Shown here: positions 46,865 to 55,788 of the stretch, one piece after another
How the letters are laid out: each line of letters begins with the position of its first letter
Numbering within the stretch: position 1 is the first letter of the stretch
NCBI GenBank assembly: GCA_017301995.1
Contig: JAFLEH010000004.1
Coordinates: 62,001 to 126,000 of the forward strand
DNA from: Verrucomicrobiota bacterium
GTDB lineage: Bacteria > Verrucomicrobiota > Verrucomicrobiia > Verrucomicrobiales > Akkermansiaceae
DNA length: 64,000 bases
Reading direction: 5' to 3'
The notes under the pieces: generated by a model
What the model was told of the DNA's origin: nothing
The model's database searches: none
The model's input: the letters and a program-made list of their open reading frames with translations, nothing else
Position numbers and translations under genes: made by a program

Positions 46865-47818
46865 ATGAAAACGAAGGTAACATTGCTGTTTGCGGCCCTG
46901 TCAGGCGCGGTCTTTGCGGATATGGGCAGCATTCCTTTCAAGAAGGGGGTGCTGATTTCCGAACCCGCTCAGGATGCGATCATCGCATGGAACGGCAAGG
47001 AGGAACTGTTGTATTTGCAAACCACGCTCGGTGCGTCAGAGCCGGTGAAGGTTCTCGAAGTGATGCCGCTGCCAAACCGTCCAACGGTGGTGGCGGGGGA
47101 CGAGGCTGTCTTCAAGCGATGCGCCACTCTGCTGCCGCGAGTGGCTGCGGACGATACGGCTGGTGGCGGTGCCGATCCTTTCGGTGGTGCGCCGGAACCC
47201 GCGGGCCGGGTCGTCGAGCGGAAGCTGATAGGCGCTCATGACATCCGGGTGGTCGAACTACTTGGCGTGAAGGAATTCACCGGATGGATCACTCGGGAAA
47301 TCACGCGCGACGGTGCCGCGGTCACGGTTCCGGCACCCCTTCTGAACGTGATCGGCCAGTATGCGGAGGATGGCTATCGGTGGTTCATTTTCGACGTGGT
47401 GGATCTTGCCAAAGAACACTTGAAGAAAATTCCGCTTCAGATCCGCTTCTCCACCGATAAGCTATACTATCCGATGCGCATCACGCGGACGGAGAAGGGC
47501 AAGACCACCGTGGCCCTGTCGATCCTCACCAACGTGCTTTTCAACAAGGAGGATTGTGTCGGGATTCCGAGATCATCCATCAAAATCGGAGCGAGACCTA
47601 TCGCGATTTCCGGAGAGGGAATCCGTTGGATCGATCCCCCGATCTTCGATCTGCTCGGAAGGCCGAAGGAAGCGCACCTCCGGTCGTGGAGCATCACCGG
47701 GGACATTGACTCCTTCGATAAGGACCTGCTTATCCGCAATCCTGCTTCGCCAAGCAAACCGGGTCATGCGGTGGAGGGGAAGGGCGGTGGTATTCCCGCC
47801 CCGAAGTCCAACACGTGA
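46865..47818 (+). CDS. Secreted protein, possibly DUF2330-like
   Basis: 317 residues with a signal peptide (MKTKVTLLFAALSGAVFA). The text IPFKKGVLISEPAQDAIIAW, LPNRPTVVAGDEAVFKR and GEDGYRWFIFDV-like YAEDGYRWFIFDVVDLAKEH recalls DUF2330 proteins, but the match is from memory and weak. A short disordered insert (GGGADPFGGAPEPAG) lies near residue 105. It is one of the few genes here with a Shine-Dalgarno-like leader (agaaggaatccacg before ATG). It is convergent with the glutaminase-like gene, with stops about 10 bp apart. The function is unknown. Confidence 0.7.
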   Translation: MKTKVTLLFAALSGAVFADMGSIPFKKGVLISEPAQDAIIAWNGKEELLYLQTTLGASEPVKVLEVMPLPNRPTVVAGDEAVFKRCATLLPRVAADDTAGGGADPFGGAPEPAGRVVERKLIGAHDIRVVELLGVKEFTGWITREITRDGAAVTVPAPLLNVIGQYAEDGYRWFIFDVVDLAKEHLKKIPLQIRFSTDKLYYPMRITRTEKGKTTVALSILTNVLFNKEDCVGIPRSSIKIGARPIAISGEGIRWIDPPIFDLLGRPKEAHLRSWSITGDIDSFDKDLLIRNPASPSKPGHAVEGKGGGIPAPKSNT

Positions 47819-47828
47819 CGGGCGTGAT

Positions 47829-50414
47829 TTACGGCTTCGCCGCGGGTACTTCCTGGACCAGCCCGAGGTCAACGTATTGTCCGCCACGCGACTGGTGGCA
47901 GTGGATGGCGATCAGGTTTTTGCCGGGCTTGAACGCGGCGAGCGCGGTGGGCGGCAACGCGATCGATTCGTAGCCGGAAACAAAATCCGGTTCGCGAAGG
48001 ATTTCGGTGCCGTTGACATATATTTCCACTTCCTCGTCGTGATGCAGCCAGAGACGGAGTCCGGCGATTTGCTCGGCGGTCACCTCCACTTCGCGGCGCA
48101 GCCAGATGTCGTTGGAGTTCCACTCGGTGCCGACGGCGGCTCCCGGTGTGCCACGGGTGCCGAATCCGCTGCGCCCAACGCGCCAGGAGGTGTCCGCGAA
48201 TTCCGGCTTGGCCCAATCATCCGACGGGCGGTCGGTGGTGTAGCGCCACTCGGCCGGTTGGGTGTCGGCGGCGGGGACGATGACCTTGACCTGCGGGGGC
48301 ACGGGAAGCGGCGCCCAGTCTTTGGCTTTGGTTTGGTCGCGAGATGCCCACTTTTTCCACAAGGTGGGGCTGTAGAGCGTTTGGATAAACACGCCGCCAA
48401 CCACCGGCCGGGCGGTGAAGCCGACCTTTTTGCCGCTCTTGGTCTGATACCAGTCGGTCATTGGCGAACGGTCCGGGGTCTCGTTGAGGAAACGGAACAC
48501 CGGGTCCACCAGAGCCTCGAAGTCCTGGCGGTTTTGGGTGAGCGTGGCGGTCCAGAGGATCCAATCGAGTTTGGTGTAAGCCTGGCGATTGTCCAGCGGG
48601 AGGCCGTACTTGTTTTGGGTCTTCCGATAGAACGCCATTTCCTTCTTGGCGACCGAATCCGGGAAAAGGTTCAAGCCGAGGATGCGGTCCCACACCAGAT
48701 TGTATTTCTGGCTCCAGGATCCGGGCTTGTCGAAGGCGAGGCGATAGTGGTCGCCATTGTCGGCTTCCTTGACCCACTTGGCGGCGAAATCGCGAGCCAG
48801 TTTGTGATACTCGGCGGATTTGGCCTTGTCGCCGCGCATGTCACAGAGTTTGGCGAACGCGCCGATGCCGCAGATCGCCTTGACGCTGAGATTCACATTG
48901 TGCGCCATGTGGCCGGCGAAGTCGTCGGTGCATAGCTGGTTTTCCGGATCGAAACCCTTGTCCTTCAGATAGGCCGCCCATTTTTCCAACTGCGGCCAGT
49001 AGCGCGCCGCGAAATCGGCGTTGCCTTCCATCTGGGCCACGGCCGCGATCAGGATCAGCAGGTTGCCGCTTTCCTCGACGGGCATCTGGTTGTCCTCGGT
49101 GCGCTCGCCGCCGCCATAGACCTGGCCGTTGGCGTGCGGATAGGTTCCCAAATCGTGCGGCGCGAAGGGGAAGGTCCAGCGCGGAGACGCTGCGTAGTCC
49201 ATGAACGGAACCAGGAAGGACTTGGCAAGCGTCGGGCCTAGCAGAAGAAACTGCGGAGCCATCGGATAGAAAACGTCGGACGTACCGATACAGCCGTTGG
49301 AGTGGTTTTCCTTGCAGAAGGAAATCGGCTGGCCGTTTGAATCCGCCACGAATTTTCCGGCGGCGAAACACTGGCGGTAGGCCAGCGCGCAGAGTTTGGC
49401 ATACTTGGCGCCTCCGGCTCGGGTCAGATCGGCCATGAACTCGGTATCGAAATCCGCGCAGCGCTTCGCCAGCGCCGGATATTCGGCGGCGGACGCCTTG
49501 AGCAGGTCGGCCGCTTCCCAACCGTTGCGCCGCCAATACGGACGCAGGTTCTGCTTCATGTATTGGATCGAGTAGAGATCGTCATAGGCTAGCATCATCC
49601 AGCGGGAAACCGGCTCGGTGCCGACCTTTCCAACATTGATTGCCAGCGCCGCCACCGGCGTTTCATCATCCGCCGCACGGGGTTGGCGGGTATCGGCGGG
49701 CGGGAGTTTTCCCTCGGCCGAAAAGGTGTTGCGCGCTGAAGTGGCGGACGCAACCACCTTGGTTAGATCGGGCGACGCCTCGGCGGCGGCATAGAGGTAT
49801 CCCCAGTCGATCCGGAGGTCGTCGCCCTTGCGGGCCAGCACGCGCTGCGATTGCGAACCGACCTTCAACGCGCCGAGATTGCCGATGGTTTCCTCCGACC
49901 AAGTCACCGCCTGGGTCGGTTCGTTGACCGTGAGTTCGGAACTGGCGTCGAAGTAGAACGCCACGTCATGCGTCTTGCCATCGGTGGCCTTGAAATTCCA
50001 GGTCAGATAGGTGACCGGGCGCGAAAGAAGGTCCACGCTTTCGGGCAGGGCGGGGGTCGTGAAGACCAGCGACAGCGCCACACCGCCGCCGGAAAATTGA
50101 TAGATCGTGCGGGTGTGCAGGACGGTTAGTCCGGTCTGGGCGAGCGCCGGAACGCTGGCGGGTTGAGTGCCGATCACCCGCCAAGGTTTGCCATCGATGC
50201 GGACGATACCCCCCAGACTCTGCCGTTTGCCGGTCCAGTGGGTGGTGTCCACCGCATTGAGCTGGTCGCCCGGCGACCAAATGCTGAAATAGGGGTCGCA
50301 GGCCACGAGCGGAGTGGATGGCGGCACAAGCGTGTCCCCGGCGACGGGCGGACGCGGTGCCGCGGAGGCGAATGTCGCACAAGCGACGCTGGCGGTGAGG
50401 AGGCGGTATTTCAT
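47829..50414 (-). CDS. Secreted glutaminase-like (GtaA family, DUF4965/DUF5127) protein
   Basis: 861 residues with a signal peptide (MKYRLLTASVACATFASA). The main part matches the GtaA-type glutaminase layout: a beta-sandwich N-terminal domain (PLVACDPYFSIWSPGDQLN, DTTHWTGKRQSLGGIVRIDG) then an alpha/alpha-barrel-like domain (FCKENHSNGCIGTSDVFYPM, AGHMAHNVNLSVKAICGIGA, VGGVFIQTLYSPTLWKKWA). A C-terminal galactose-binding-like module (about 715-861, GFGTRGTPGAAVGTEWNSND) follows. In fungi the family hydrolyses glutamine; in bacteria it may act on glycans or peptides. It is the last gene of a run with the ARH-macro and sulfatase genes. Confidence 0.82.
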   Translation of the reverse strand: MKYRLLTASVACATFASAAPRPPVAGDTLVPPSTPLVACDPYFSIWSPGDQLNAVDTTHWTGKRQSLGGIVRIDGKPWRVIGTQPASVPALAQTGLTVLHTRTIYQFSGGGVALSLVFTTPALPESVDLLSRPVTYLTWNFKATDGKTHDVAFYFDASSELTVNEPTQAVTWSEETIGNLGALKVGSQSQRVLARKGDDLRIDWGYLYAAAEASPDLTKVVASATSARNTFSAEGKLPPADTRQPRAADDETPVAALAINVGKVGTEPVSRWMMLAYDDLYSIQYMKQNLRPYWRRNGWEAADLLKASAAEYPALAKRCADFDTEFMADLTRAGGAKYAKLCALAYRQCFAAGKFVADSNGQPISFCKENHSNGCIGTSDVFYPMAPQFLLLGPTLAKSFLVPFMDYAASPRWTFPFAPHDLGTYPHANGQVYGGGERTEDNQMPVEESGNLLILIAAVAQMEGNADFAARYWPQLEKWAAYLKDKGFDPENQLCTDDFAGHMAHNVNLSVKAICGIGAFAKLCDMRGDKAKSAEYHKLARDFAAKWVKEADNGDHYRLAFDKPGSWSQKYNLVWDRILGLNLFPDSVAKKEMAFYRKTQNKYGLPLDNRQAYTKLDWILWTATLTQNRQDFEALVDPVFRFLNETPDRSPMTDWYQTKSGKKVGFTARPVVGGVFIQTLYSPTLWKKWASRDQTKAKDWAPLPVPPQVKVIVPAADTQPAEWRYTTDRPSDDWAKPEFADTSWRVGRSGFGTRGTPGAAVGTEWNSNDIWLRREVEVTAEQIAGLRLWLHHDEEVEIYVNGTEILREPDFVSGYESIALPPTALAAFKPGKNLIAIHCHQSRGGQYVDLGLVQEVPAAKP

Positions 50415-50506
50415 GGCGTGTTGTTTGATTTGAGGTCGGAGCGAACGATACCGGAGCCTGTGTCCCTCCCTTGCATCAGTCTGCCCCCCCAATCGGGGTA
50501 GAACAT

Positions 50507-50602
50507 GGGGTCAGTCCTCGCACGGTAACATTTTTTGGGTGGTGGGGTGGGGAGCAGTGGTGCCGTTCGGTCCGGAAATGTTACCGTGCGAGGACTGACC
50601 CC
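50507..50602. mobile_element. 96-bp inverted-repeat element (MITE/REP-like)
   Basis: Perfect 27-bp inverted repeats (50507-50533 and 50576-50602) around a 42-nt G/T-rich centre; both arms carry ggggtcagtcctcgcacgg in opposite orientations. It has no coding capacity. It sits at the 3' end of the sulfatase gene and supplies that gene's last codons and stop. The arm sequence is of the kind I associate with dispersed REP elements mobilised by RAYT (Y1) transposases, but no such gene is in the window. Confidence 0.7.
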
Positions 50603-51933
50603 TTGTTTTCGGCGGCCCAGAGGGGTGGGGTGTTTTGGGTGTTCCAGGCGTCCCAGACGGCTTGGAGTTCGTTGACTTTTTCGGGCATGGTGGCGGAGAG
50701 GTCTTTGGACTCGCCGAGGTCCTCGCGGAGATTGTAGAGGCGGGGTGGAGTGGCTTTGCGGGCTTTTCCGGTGGTGGGGGAGTCGGCGTTGGGGTCGTAG
50801 CGGACGAGTTTGAAATCGCCGACCCGGACGGCCATTTGGGGGCCGAACCGCCAGCACAGGGATTCGTGGGGTGGGCCGGACTTTTCTCCGTTCAGATAGG
50901 GGAGGAGGTCCACGCCATCGGGTTTCGATTCCGGTTTGGCGGGCACCCCGGCGGCGGCGAGCGCCGTGGCGGTTAGGTCGAGCTGGATCGCGGGCTGCTG
51001 ATAGATCGCGGGTTTCAACCGGCCGGGCCATGAGATCACGAAGGGCACGCGGATGCCGCCTTCGAGGGTGGTCCGTTTGGAGCCGCGGAGGGGGGCGTTG
51101 CAGGATGCATTGATGGTGGTTCCCTGCATGACGGGGCCGCCGTTGTCGCTGATGAACATCACGAGGGTGCGGGATTCCTGGCCGGATTCCGCGATGCGTT
51201 TGCGGACGGTTCCGATGGCATCGTCCATGGCCGACATCATGGCGGCATAGGTCCGGCGCTGGCGGTCCTGGATGTTGGGGAAACGTTCCAACTTTTCTTT
51301 GGTGGCCTGCATTGGGGTATGGACGGCATTGAAGGCCAGATAGAGAAACCAGGGCTTTTCGCGGTGGCGTTCGACGAAGGCCGCGGCCTCGCGGGCGAAG
51401 TCGTCGGTGGTATAGGCGGTGTCGGTGAGTGGGGTGGTGCCGCGCTGGATGCCGTTGGATTTGAAATAGTCGTGGGCGCCGCCGAGGAATCCGTAGAACT
51501 CGCCGAAGCCGCGTTTGAGCGGATGGAAATCCGGATTGGCACCGAGATGCCATTTGCCGACAATCCCCGTGGCGTAGCCGGCGCCTTTGAGCCGGTCGGC
51601 AATGGTTTGTTCGGTTAGCGGGAGTCCGCATTTCGGGCCTGACGGGTTGAATTCGTGGCCGAAGCGGGTCTGGCATCGGCCGGTTAGAAGACCGGCGCGG
51701 GTAGGCGAACAGTAGGGGGCGCTTACGTAGCCGTTGGTGAACCGGACGCCGCCTGAGGCGAGCGCGTCGAGGTTGGGCGTGGGGATGTCCTTGCAACCGT
51801 GGAATCCGACGTCGCCATAGCCCATGTCGTCGCCGACGATGAGAAGGATGTTAGGTTTTGGCTCCCCGTCGGCGCGGGCCAGGGGGGCGACGGTCGCGAA
51901 AATGGTGGCGAGGATGAGCGGGTTTCGGTACAT
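50581..51933 (-). CDS. Secreted arylsulfatase (type I, Cys-type)
   Basis: 450-residue S1-family sulfatase with a signal peptide (about 1-21). The formylglycine site is CSPTRAGLLTGR with Cys75. Metal ligands are in NILLIVGDDMGYGDVGFHG, and further active-site segments are GKWHLGANPDFHPLKRGFGE and FISDNGGPVMQ. The active Cys needs conversion to formylglycine, and no clear FGE or anSME gene is in the window. The final residues GSVLAR and the stop come from the inverted-repeat element at 50507-50602, so the native C-terminus may have been longer. It starts 18 bp after the ARH-macro gene on the same strand. The substrate is unknown. Confidence 0.9.
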   Translation of the reverse strand: MYRNPLILATIFATVAPLARADGEPKPNILLIVGDDMGYGDVGFHGCKDIPTPNLDALASGGVRFTNGYVSAPYCSPTRAGLLTGRCQTRFGHEFNPSGPKCGLPLTEQTIADRLKGAGYATGIVGKWHLGANPDFHPLKRGFGEFYGFLGGAHDYFKSNGIQRGTTPLTDTAYTTDDFAREAAAFVERHREKPWFLYLAFNAVHTPMQATKEKLERFPNIQDRQRRTYAAMMSAMDDAIGTVRKRIAESGQESRTLVMFISDNGGPVMQGTTINASCNAPLRGSKRTTLEGGIRVPFVISWPGRLKPAIYQQPAIQLDLTATALAAAGVPAKPESKPDGVDLLPYLNGEKSGPPHESLCWRFGPQMAVRVGDFKLVRYDPNADSPTTGKARKATPPRLYNLREDLGESKDLSATMPEKVNELQAVWDAWNTQNTPPLWAAENKGSVLAR

Positions 51934-51951
51934 GACGGTGCGGTAAGGATG

Positions 51952-53370
51952 TTATCCGAGGAGTTTTTGGTAGATGGCCAGGTCGTGGAGCGAGAAGCAG
52001 CAGAAGATGACGGAAAGTGGATACGGTGTCTCGGCGAGGAACCGTTCACACTCCCGAACGGCGATGCCGGCCGCCAGATCGGCCGGGTAGTTGTAGATTC
52101 CCGTGCTGATGCAGGGAAACGCGATGGACCGAAGCCGGTGTTCGCCCGCGATGCGCAGGCAGTTGCGGTAACAGGACGCCAACAGATCCGGTTCTCCCCG
52201 GTTTCCGCCGTTCCAAACCGGGCCAACGGTATGGATCACGTGTTTGGCAGGCAACTTGTAGCCTTTTGTGATCTTGGCCTCTCCCGTCCCGCATCCATGC
52301 AGGAGGCGGCACTCGGCCACCAACTCGGGACCGGCTTTGCGGTGGATCGCGCCATCCACCCCGCCGCCACCGAGCAGACTTGTGTTGGCGGCATTGACGA
52401 TGGCATCGAGGGCGAGGGTGGTGATATCCGCTTGGATTGCCCGGAGAGTTGTGGGGGCGGGCAGGGACGATTGATAGAGCCGTTCCGCGAATCCGAGGAT
52501 GGTGTCCCGCATGGCGATCTTGTTTCTCCATGTTTCCGGGATCGATTCCATGCCGTGGCAGGCCCCGGCGAACTGGCCGTAGATGGCGCCTGTGGTGTCG
52601 GCGTCCTGGCCCAGGTTGACGGCGAGCAGAGCGCCGGCCCTTAAATTGTCCGTGCGGTGGAATGCCCACAGCGCGGCTTCCAGGGCGTCCACCACGTAGC
52701 CGGTGCCCTTGATGGCCGGCGGTTCCTTGGATTTGAACGATCCCGCGGCGACCGCCGCGATTTCCGGAGCGAGCGAACCTTCCGGCCAGGTGCCGAGCGT
52801 GGGATGGAATCCGGGCTTCAGTACGGTTTCCTTGTCGGCCCCGCCGAGCAATGCCGTCAGGATTCCGGCCATGTAGCGGCAGGCATCCACGCAGGTGGCC
52901 GCGCCGTGGGTGGTTCGCGAGCTTTCGCCGGCGAAGTGGATCGCTTGCTCCGGATCATTCCACCAGCGGATCGCCACCGGAGCCAGCCGCATTATCGAGC
53001 CGTTTCCGGCGGAATACGGGTCCGTGGAGCCGCAGAACGGTTCCCGAGTCTTGCGGAAACGGGAAAGCGCTGCGGAAACGGTGTTGCCGATGTCGAAACA
53101 CCGGCCGTTGGACGATAAGTGTCCCTGATCCCGCCACATCAGGTATCGTTCGCACTGGTCCACGGGATCGAACCCGTCTTTTTCGATCAGGCTTTCCGCG
53201 AGGCAGAGCGCCATCGAGGTGTCGTCGGTCCATTCGCCGGGCTTGAGGCCGAACGGACCGCCCCCGATCATGTCATCGATCGGGGCAAAGGCTCCGGGGC
53301 GGGTGAATTCGAGGGTGGTGCCGAGGGCGTCGCCCACCGCGAGGCCGAGAAGGGTGGCTTGATGATTCAT
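51952..53370 (-). CDS. ADP-ribosylglycohydrolase fused to a macrodomain
   Basis: 472 residues with two ADP-ribose-removing domains. The N-terminal ARH/DraG domain (about 1-290) has [14 protein letters not shown], the Mg-binding [17 protein letters not shown], and [18 protein letters not shown] with the conserved Asp ligands. The C-terminal macrodomain (about 300-472) is of the YmdB/MacroD type: [20 protein letters not shown] with the catalytic Asn/Asp, [11 protein letters not shown] and [18 protein letters not shown]. Both active sites look intact, so the enzyme may remove ADP-ribose from Arg (ARH) and from Asp/Glu or O-acetyl-ADP-ribose (macro). There is no signal peptide, so it is cytoplasmic. 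Confidence 0.9.
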   Translation of the reverse strand: MNHQATLLGLAVGDALGTTLEFTRPGAFAPIDDMIGGGPFGLKPGEWTDDTSMALCLAESLIEKDGFDPVDQCERYLMWRDQGHLSSNGRCFDIGNTVSAALSRFRKTREPFCGSTDPYSAGNGSIMRLAPVAIRWWNDPEQAIHFAGESSRTTHGAATCVDACRYMAGILTALLGGADKETVLKPGFHPTLGTWPEGSLAPEIAAVAAGSFKSKEPPAIKGTGYVVDALEAALWAFHRTDNLRAGALLAVNLGQDADTTGAIYGQFAGACHGMESIPETWRNKIAMRDTILGFAERLYQSSLPAPTTLRAIQADITTLALDAIVNAANTSLLGGGGVDGAIHRKAGPELVAECRLLHGCGTGEAKITKGYKLPAKHVIHTVGPVWNGGNRGEPDLLASCYRNCLRIAGEHRLRSIAFPCISTGIYNYPADLAAGIAVRECERFLAETPYPLSVIFCCFSLHDLAIYQKLLG

Positions 53371-53465
53371 GGGTGCGTCGTTTGGTTGGCTATCGATAGA
53401 GGATCCGGGGCGGAATGGAAAGCGGAGACACGCGGGTTTGAGAAAATCCGCGCGGTGATTCCCGC

Positions 53466-53495
53466 TTGCGCAGGGGGAGAAGCGGGGCTTTACTC
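53466..53495 (+). promoter_or_regulatory. Candidate leaderless promoter of sufT
   Basis: TTGCGC at 53466-53471, an 18-nt spacer, then TTACTC at 53490-53495. The ATG at 53503 is 7 nt beyond the -10, which predicts a leaderless mRNA. Confidence 0.4.
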
Positions 53496-53502
53496 AGCGC
53501 AC

Positions 53503-54048
53503 ATGCATCAGGAAATCACTCTCTCCCGCGAAGTCGGCGCGATCCAGATTCCCAGCGGGGATTCGGTGGTGTTGCCGGTTGGCACTCCGGTTTACATCAC
53601 GCAGCGGCTCGGTGGCACGTTCACCGTGGCCACCTCCCAGGGGTTGGCCCGCATTTCCGCGGCCGACGCCGACGCGCTGGGGATCGATATGGAGGAGGAA
53701 AAGCGCAAGGAGGAGGCCGCGGTGCGGATCAAGGATGCGCCGCTGGAGGATCAGATCTGGCATCAGCTCGCGCAGGTGTATGACCCGGAAATCCCGGTGG
53801 ACATCGTCAATCTGGGCCTCGTCTATGATTGCGCGCTGGAGCAGGTGGACGGCAAAACCGTGGCTTCGGTGAAAATGACGCTAACCGCTCCGGGATGTGG
53901 CATGGGACCGGTCATCGCGGCCGACGCGCAGGCGCGGATCATGACCATCGAGGGGATCGATGACGCCCGGGTGGAACTGGTCTGGGACCCGGCGTGGAAC
54001 CAGGATATGATTTCCGAGGAAGGAAAGATGAAACTCGGGATGATCTGA
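53503..54048 (+). CDS. sufT: SufT-like iron-sulfur assembly protein (DUF59)
   Basis: 181 residues matching the SufT family, an Fe-S cluster maturation factor. The N-terminal part is SREVGAIQIPSGDSVVLPVG; the C-terminal MIP18/DUF59 domain shows VYDPEIPVDIVNLGLVYD and MTLTAPGCGMGPVIAADAQA with the conserved Cys, then VELVWDPAWNQDMISEEGK. No other suf genes are nearby. It is convergent with the multihaem cytochrome cluster (10 bp between stops); a link to cytochrome or Fe-S need is possible but unproven. Confidence 0.9.
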   Translation: MHQEITLSREVGAIQIPSGDSVVLPVGTPVYITQRLGGTFTVATSQGLARISAADADALGIDMEEEKRKEEAAVRIKDAPLEDQIWHQLAQVYDPEIPVDIVNLGLVYDCALEQVDGKTVASVKMTLTAPGCGMGPVIAADAQARIMTIEGIDDARVELVWDPAWNQDMISEEGKMKLGMI

Positions 54049-54058
54049 GCTACGGATT

Positions 54059-55603
54059 TTACTCCTGAAGCTGTCCGGTGTGGCACTCGGAGCAGTTGGG
54101 CGTTTCCATTTCACCCATATCCATCGGGTGGTTGAAGATGACGCCCTTCGGACTCAGCTTTTCGAGGTCCGCTCCATTGCCTTGGGAGGTGATGATGTGG
54201 CAGGCATTGCAATCGCTCGCCTTGATGGAGGTTTTTCCGTCCGTGGCCAAGTGCTGGCCGTCATGGCAGCGGAAACATCCCGGTCCGTCCTTGTGGCCGA
54301 TGTGGTCGGGGTGGACGCGCCAGTCGGCCTTCATTTCGGGATAGAAGTTGGTGTTGTAGATGATCTTGGCCTGCTCCACCAGGGTGTCGATTTCCTTGAG
54401 ATCCGGGTATTCCTTGCGGAGGAACCGGTCGATTTGTTTCTCGGCATCCTCACGGGTGGCGTAGGTGACCGCCTTTTCGCCTTCCTCGCCGACCAGTCCG
54501 GTGAGCGCCTTGACCACCTTGTTTTTCACCCAGGGGATGGACGGATTGATGCGGCCGTAACCCATGGCCAGATCCACGGCGGCGTTGGGGGTCATGAATT
54601 TGTGCGACGGGCGGTTGTGGCAGTCCATGCAGTCCATCACGCGGATATCGTGTTTGGAAATATCGTCCTTGAATTCCGGAGTGCGGTATTCCGTGACCTG
54701 GCCGGTGGCAAGGTTCGTCGTGCGCACCCAAGGGATTTTGACGCGGTCGGGATCCAGGGCGATGAATTCGACCTTGTTGTTGACGTTCATGTGGGAGTGG
54801 ATGCCTTCCACGGGGCCTCTGACGGGATCGCTGCCGCCCACTTTCATCACCATGTTCACGGTGAAGGGCGTGTTGGTTTCGTCCGCCAGGAACCGCTTGT
54901 AGGACCTCTGGACGTCACCGGTGTGCTTCTGCGACCAGTGGCAGGACTGGCAGGTCTCCATGGCGGGCCGCTGGTTGACGTTGTGGAGCCGGATCGGGCG
55001 GTTGAAATCGCCGAGAATGGTATGATAGAGCTGGCGGACGCCGCTGATCTTGGTGCGGATGTAGTTGCCCGCTCCGGGTCCCACATGGCAGGCCACGCAG
55101 GCCACTTTGGCATGGGCGGAGTGCTGATAGGCCTTGAATTGCGGGTCCATCGGCAGATGGCAGGTTTCGCCGCAGAACGAGTTGGTTTCCGTGAGATGAT
55201 AGGTCTGATAGGATCCCAGCGCGGTCAGGAAGATGAATCCAAGGCTGCCGCCGACGAAGCCGACTAGCAACTTGCGGTCGCGCTTGCGGGAGAGGTCCAC
55301 TTTGAGGACGAATCCCTTGTCGCGTTCGGGCAAGCCCTTGCGGATGCGGCGGGATTCCAGCACATAGCCGGTGATCACCATGGCGAGGCCCATCAGGAGG
55401 AACATGGGAGCCACCACATAGGCCAGGATGCCCATGTAGGGATTGGCGTGCGTGGCGAACAGGTCCACCGCGAAGAGCAGCACGAAGGCGAAGAACGCGG
55501 AAATCGCAAGCACCACGCCCGCCAGCGAGAGCCAGTTGCGGAAACGGGCCATCCGGTTGGGTTTGGCGGCGGGCGAGGCGGGGGTGTTGTTGGGATCGCT
55601 CAT
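54059..55603 (-). CDS. Inner-membrane heptahaem cytochrome c (ImcH-like, NapC/NirT type)
   Basis: 514 residues. Three membrane helices at the N-terminus (about 24-48, 56-82, 112-133) are followed by a periplasmic domain with seven haem sites: CGETCH (144-149, an unusual CX3CH), then CVACH, CQSCH, CMDCH, CFRCH, CNACH and CSECH. Three helices plus a NapC/NirT-like domain with seven haems is the layout of Geobacter ImcH, a quinol oxidase feeding extracellular electron transfer. NrfH/CymA have one helix and four haems. A TTGACA -35 (55649-55644, minus strand) and the terminator at 55716-55745 suggest its own promoter. Confidence 0.85.
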   Translation of the reverse strand: MSDPNNTPASPAAKPNRMARFRNWLSLAGVVLAISAFFAFVLLFAVDLFATHANPYMGILAYVVAPMFLLMGLAMVITGYVLESRRIRKGLPERDKGFVLKVDLSRKRDRKLLVGFVGGSLGFIFLTALGSYQTYHLTETNSFCGETCHLPMDPQFKAYQHSAHAKVACVACHVGPGAGNYIRTKISGVRQLYHTILGDFNRPIRLHNVNQRPAMETCQSCHWSQKHTGDVQRSYKRFLADETNTPFTVNMVMKVGGSDPVRGPVEGIHSHMNVNNKVEFIALDPDRVKIPWVRTTNLATGQVTEYRTPEFKDDISKHDIRVMDCMDCHNRPSHKFMTPNAAVDLAMGYGRINPSIPWVKNKVVKALTGLVGEEGEKAVTYATREDAEKQIDRFLRKEYPDLKEIDTLVEQAKIIYNTNFYPEMKADWRVHPDHIGHKDGPGCFRCHDGQHLATDGKTSIKASDCNACHIITSQGNGADLEKLSPKGVIFNHPMDMGEMETPNCSECHTGQLQE

Positions 55604-55715
55604 AGGCTTGGAATGGCTAAGAGCGTGAGGTTTCGGGCGGTTTTGTCAAACACGGAATAGCGGCATTTGTTGCTTGTTTCAGCGGCATTTCACGGTATCG
55701 GCACAACCGCAAATA

Positions 55716-55745
55716 AAACGGGATCCCGTTTCCGGGACCCCGTTT
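55716..55745 (-). terminator. Hairpin terminator or attenuator inside the cytochrome cluster
   Basis: 13-bp stem with one G:U pair (55733-55745 with 55716-55728) and a GAAA tetraloop on the minus strand. The tail is only weakly T-rich (ttttattt region), so read-through into the ImcH-like gene is possible. Confidence 0.55.
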
Positions 55746-55788
55746 GGAATGCCTGCGGTGGACAACCCGCAGCTACTGCCTGAATACG

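Noticed and set aside
50471..50737. Small plus-strand frame across the inverted-repeat element
   Set aside because: It is formed by the repeat arms and the antisense of the sulfatase gene, with no protein-like features.
53503..54048. sufT as part of the cytochrome cluster
   Set aside because: It lies on the opposite strand with its own candidate promoter; only the closeness of the stops links them.
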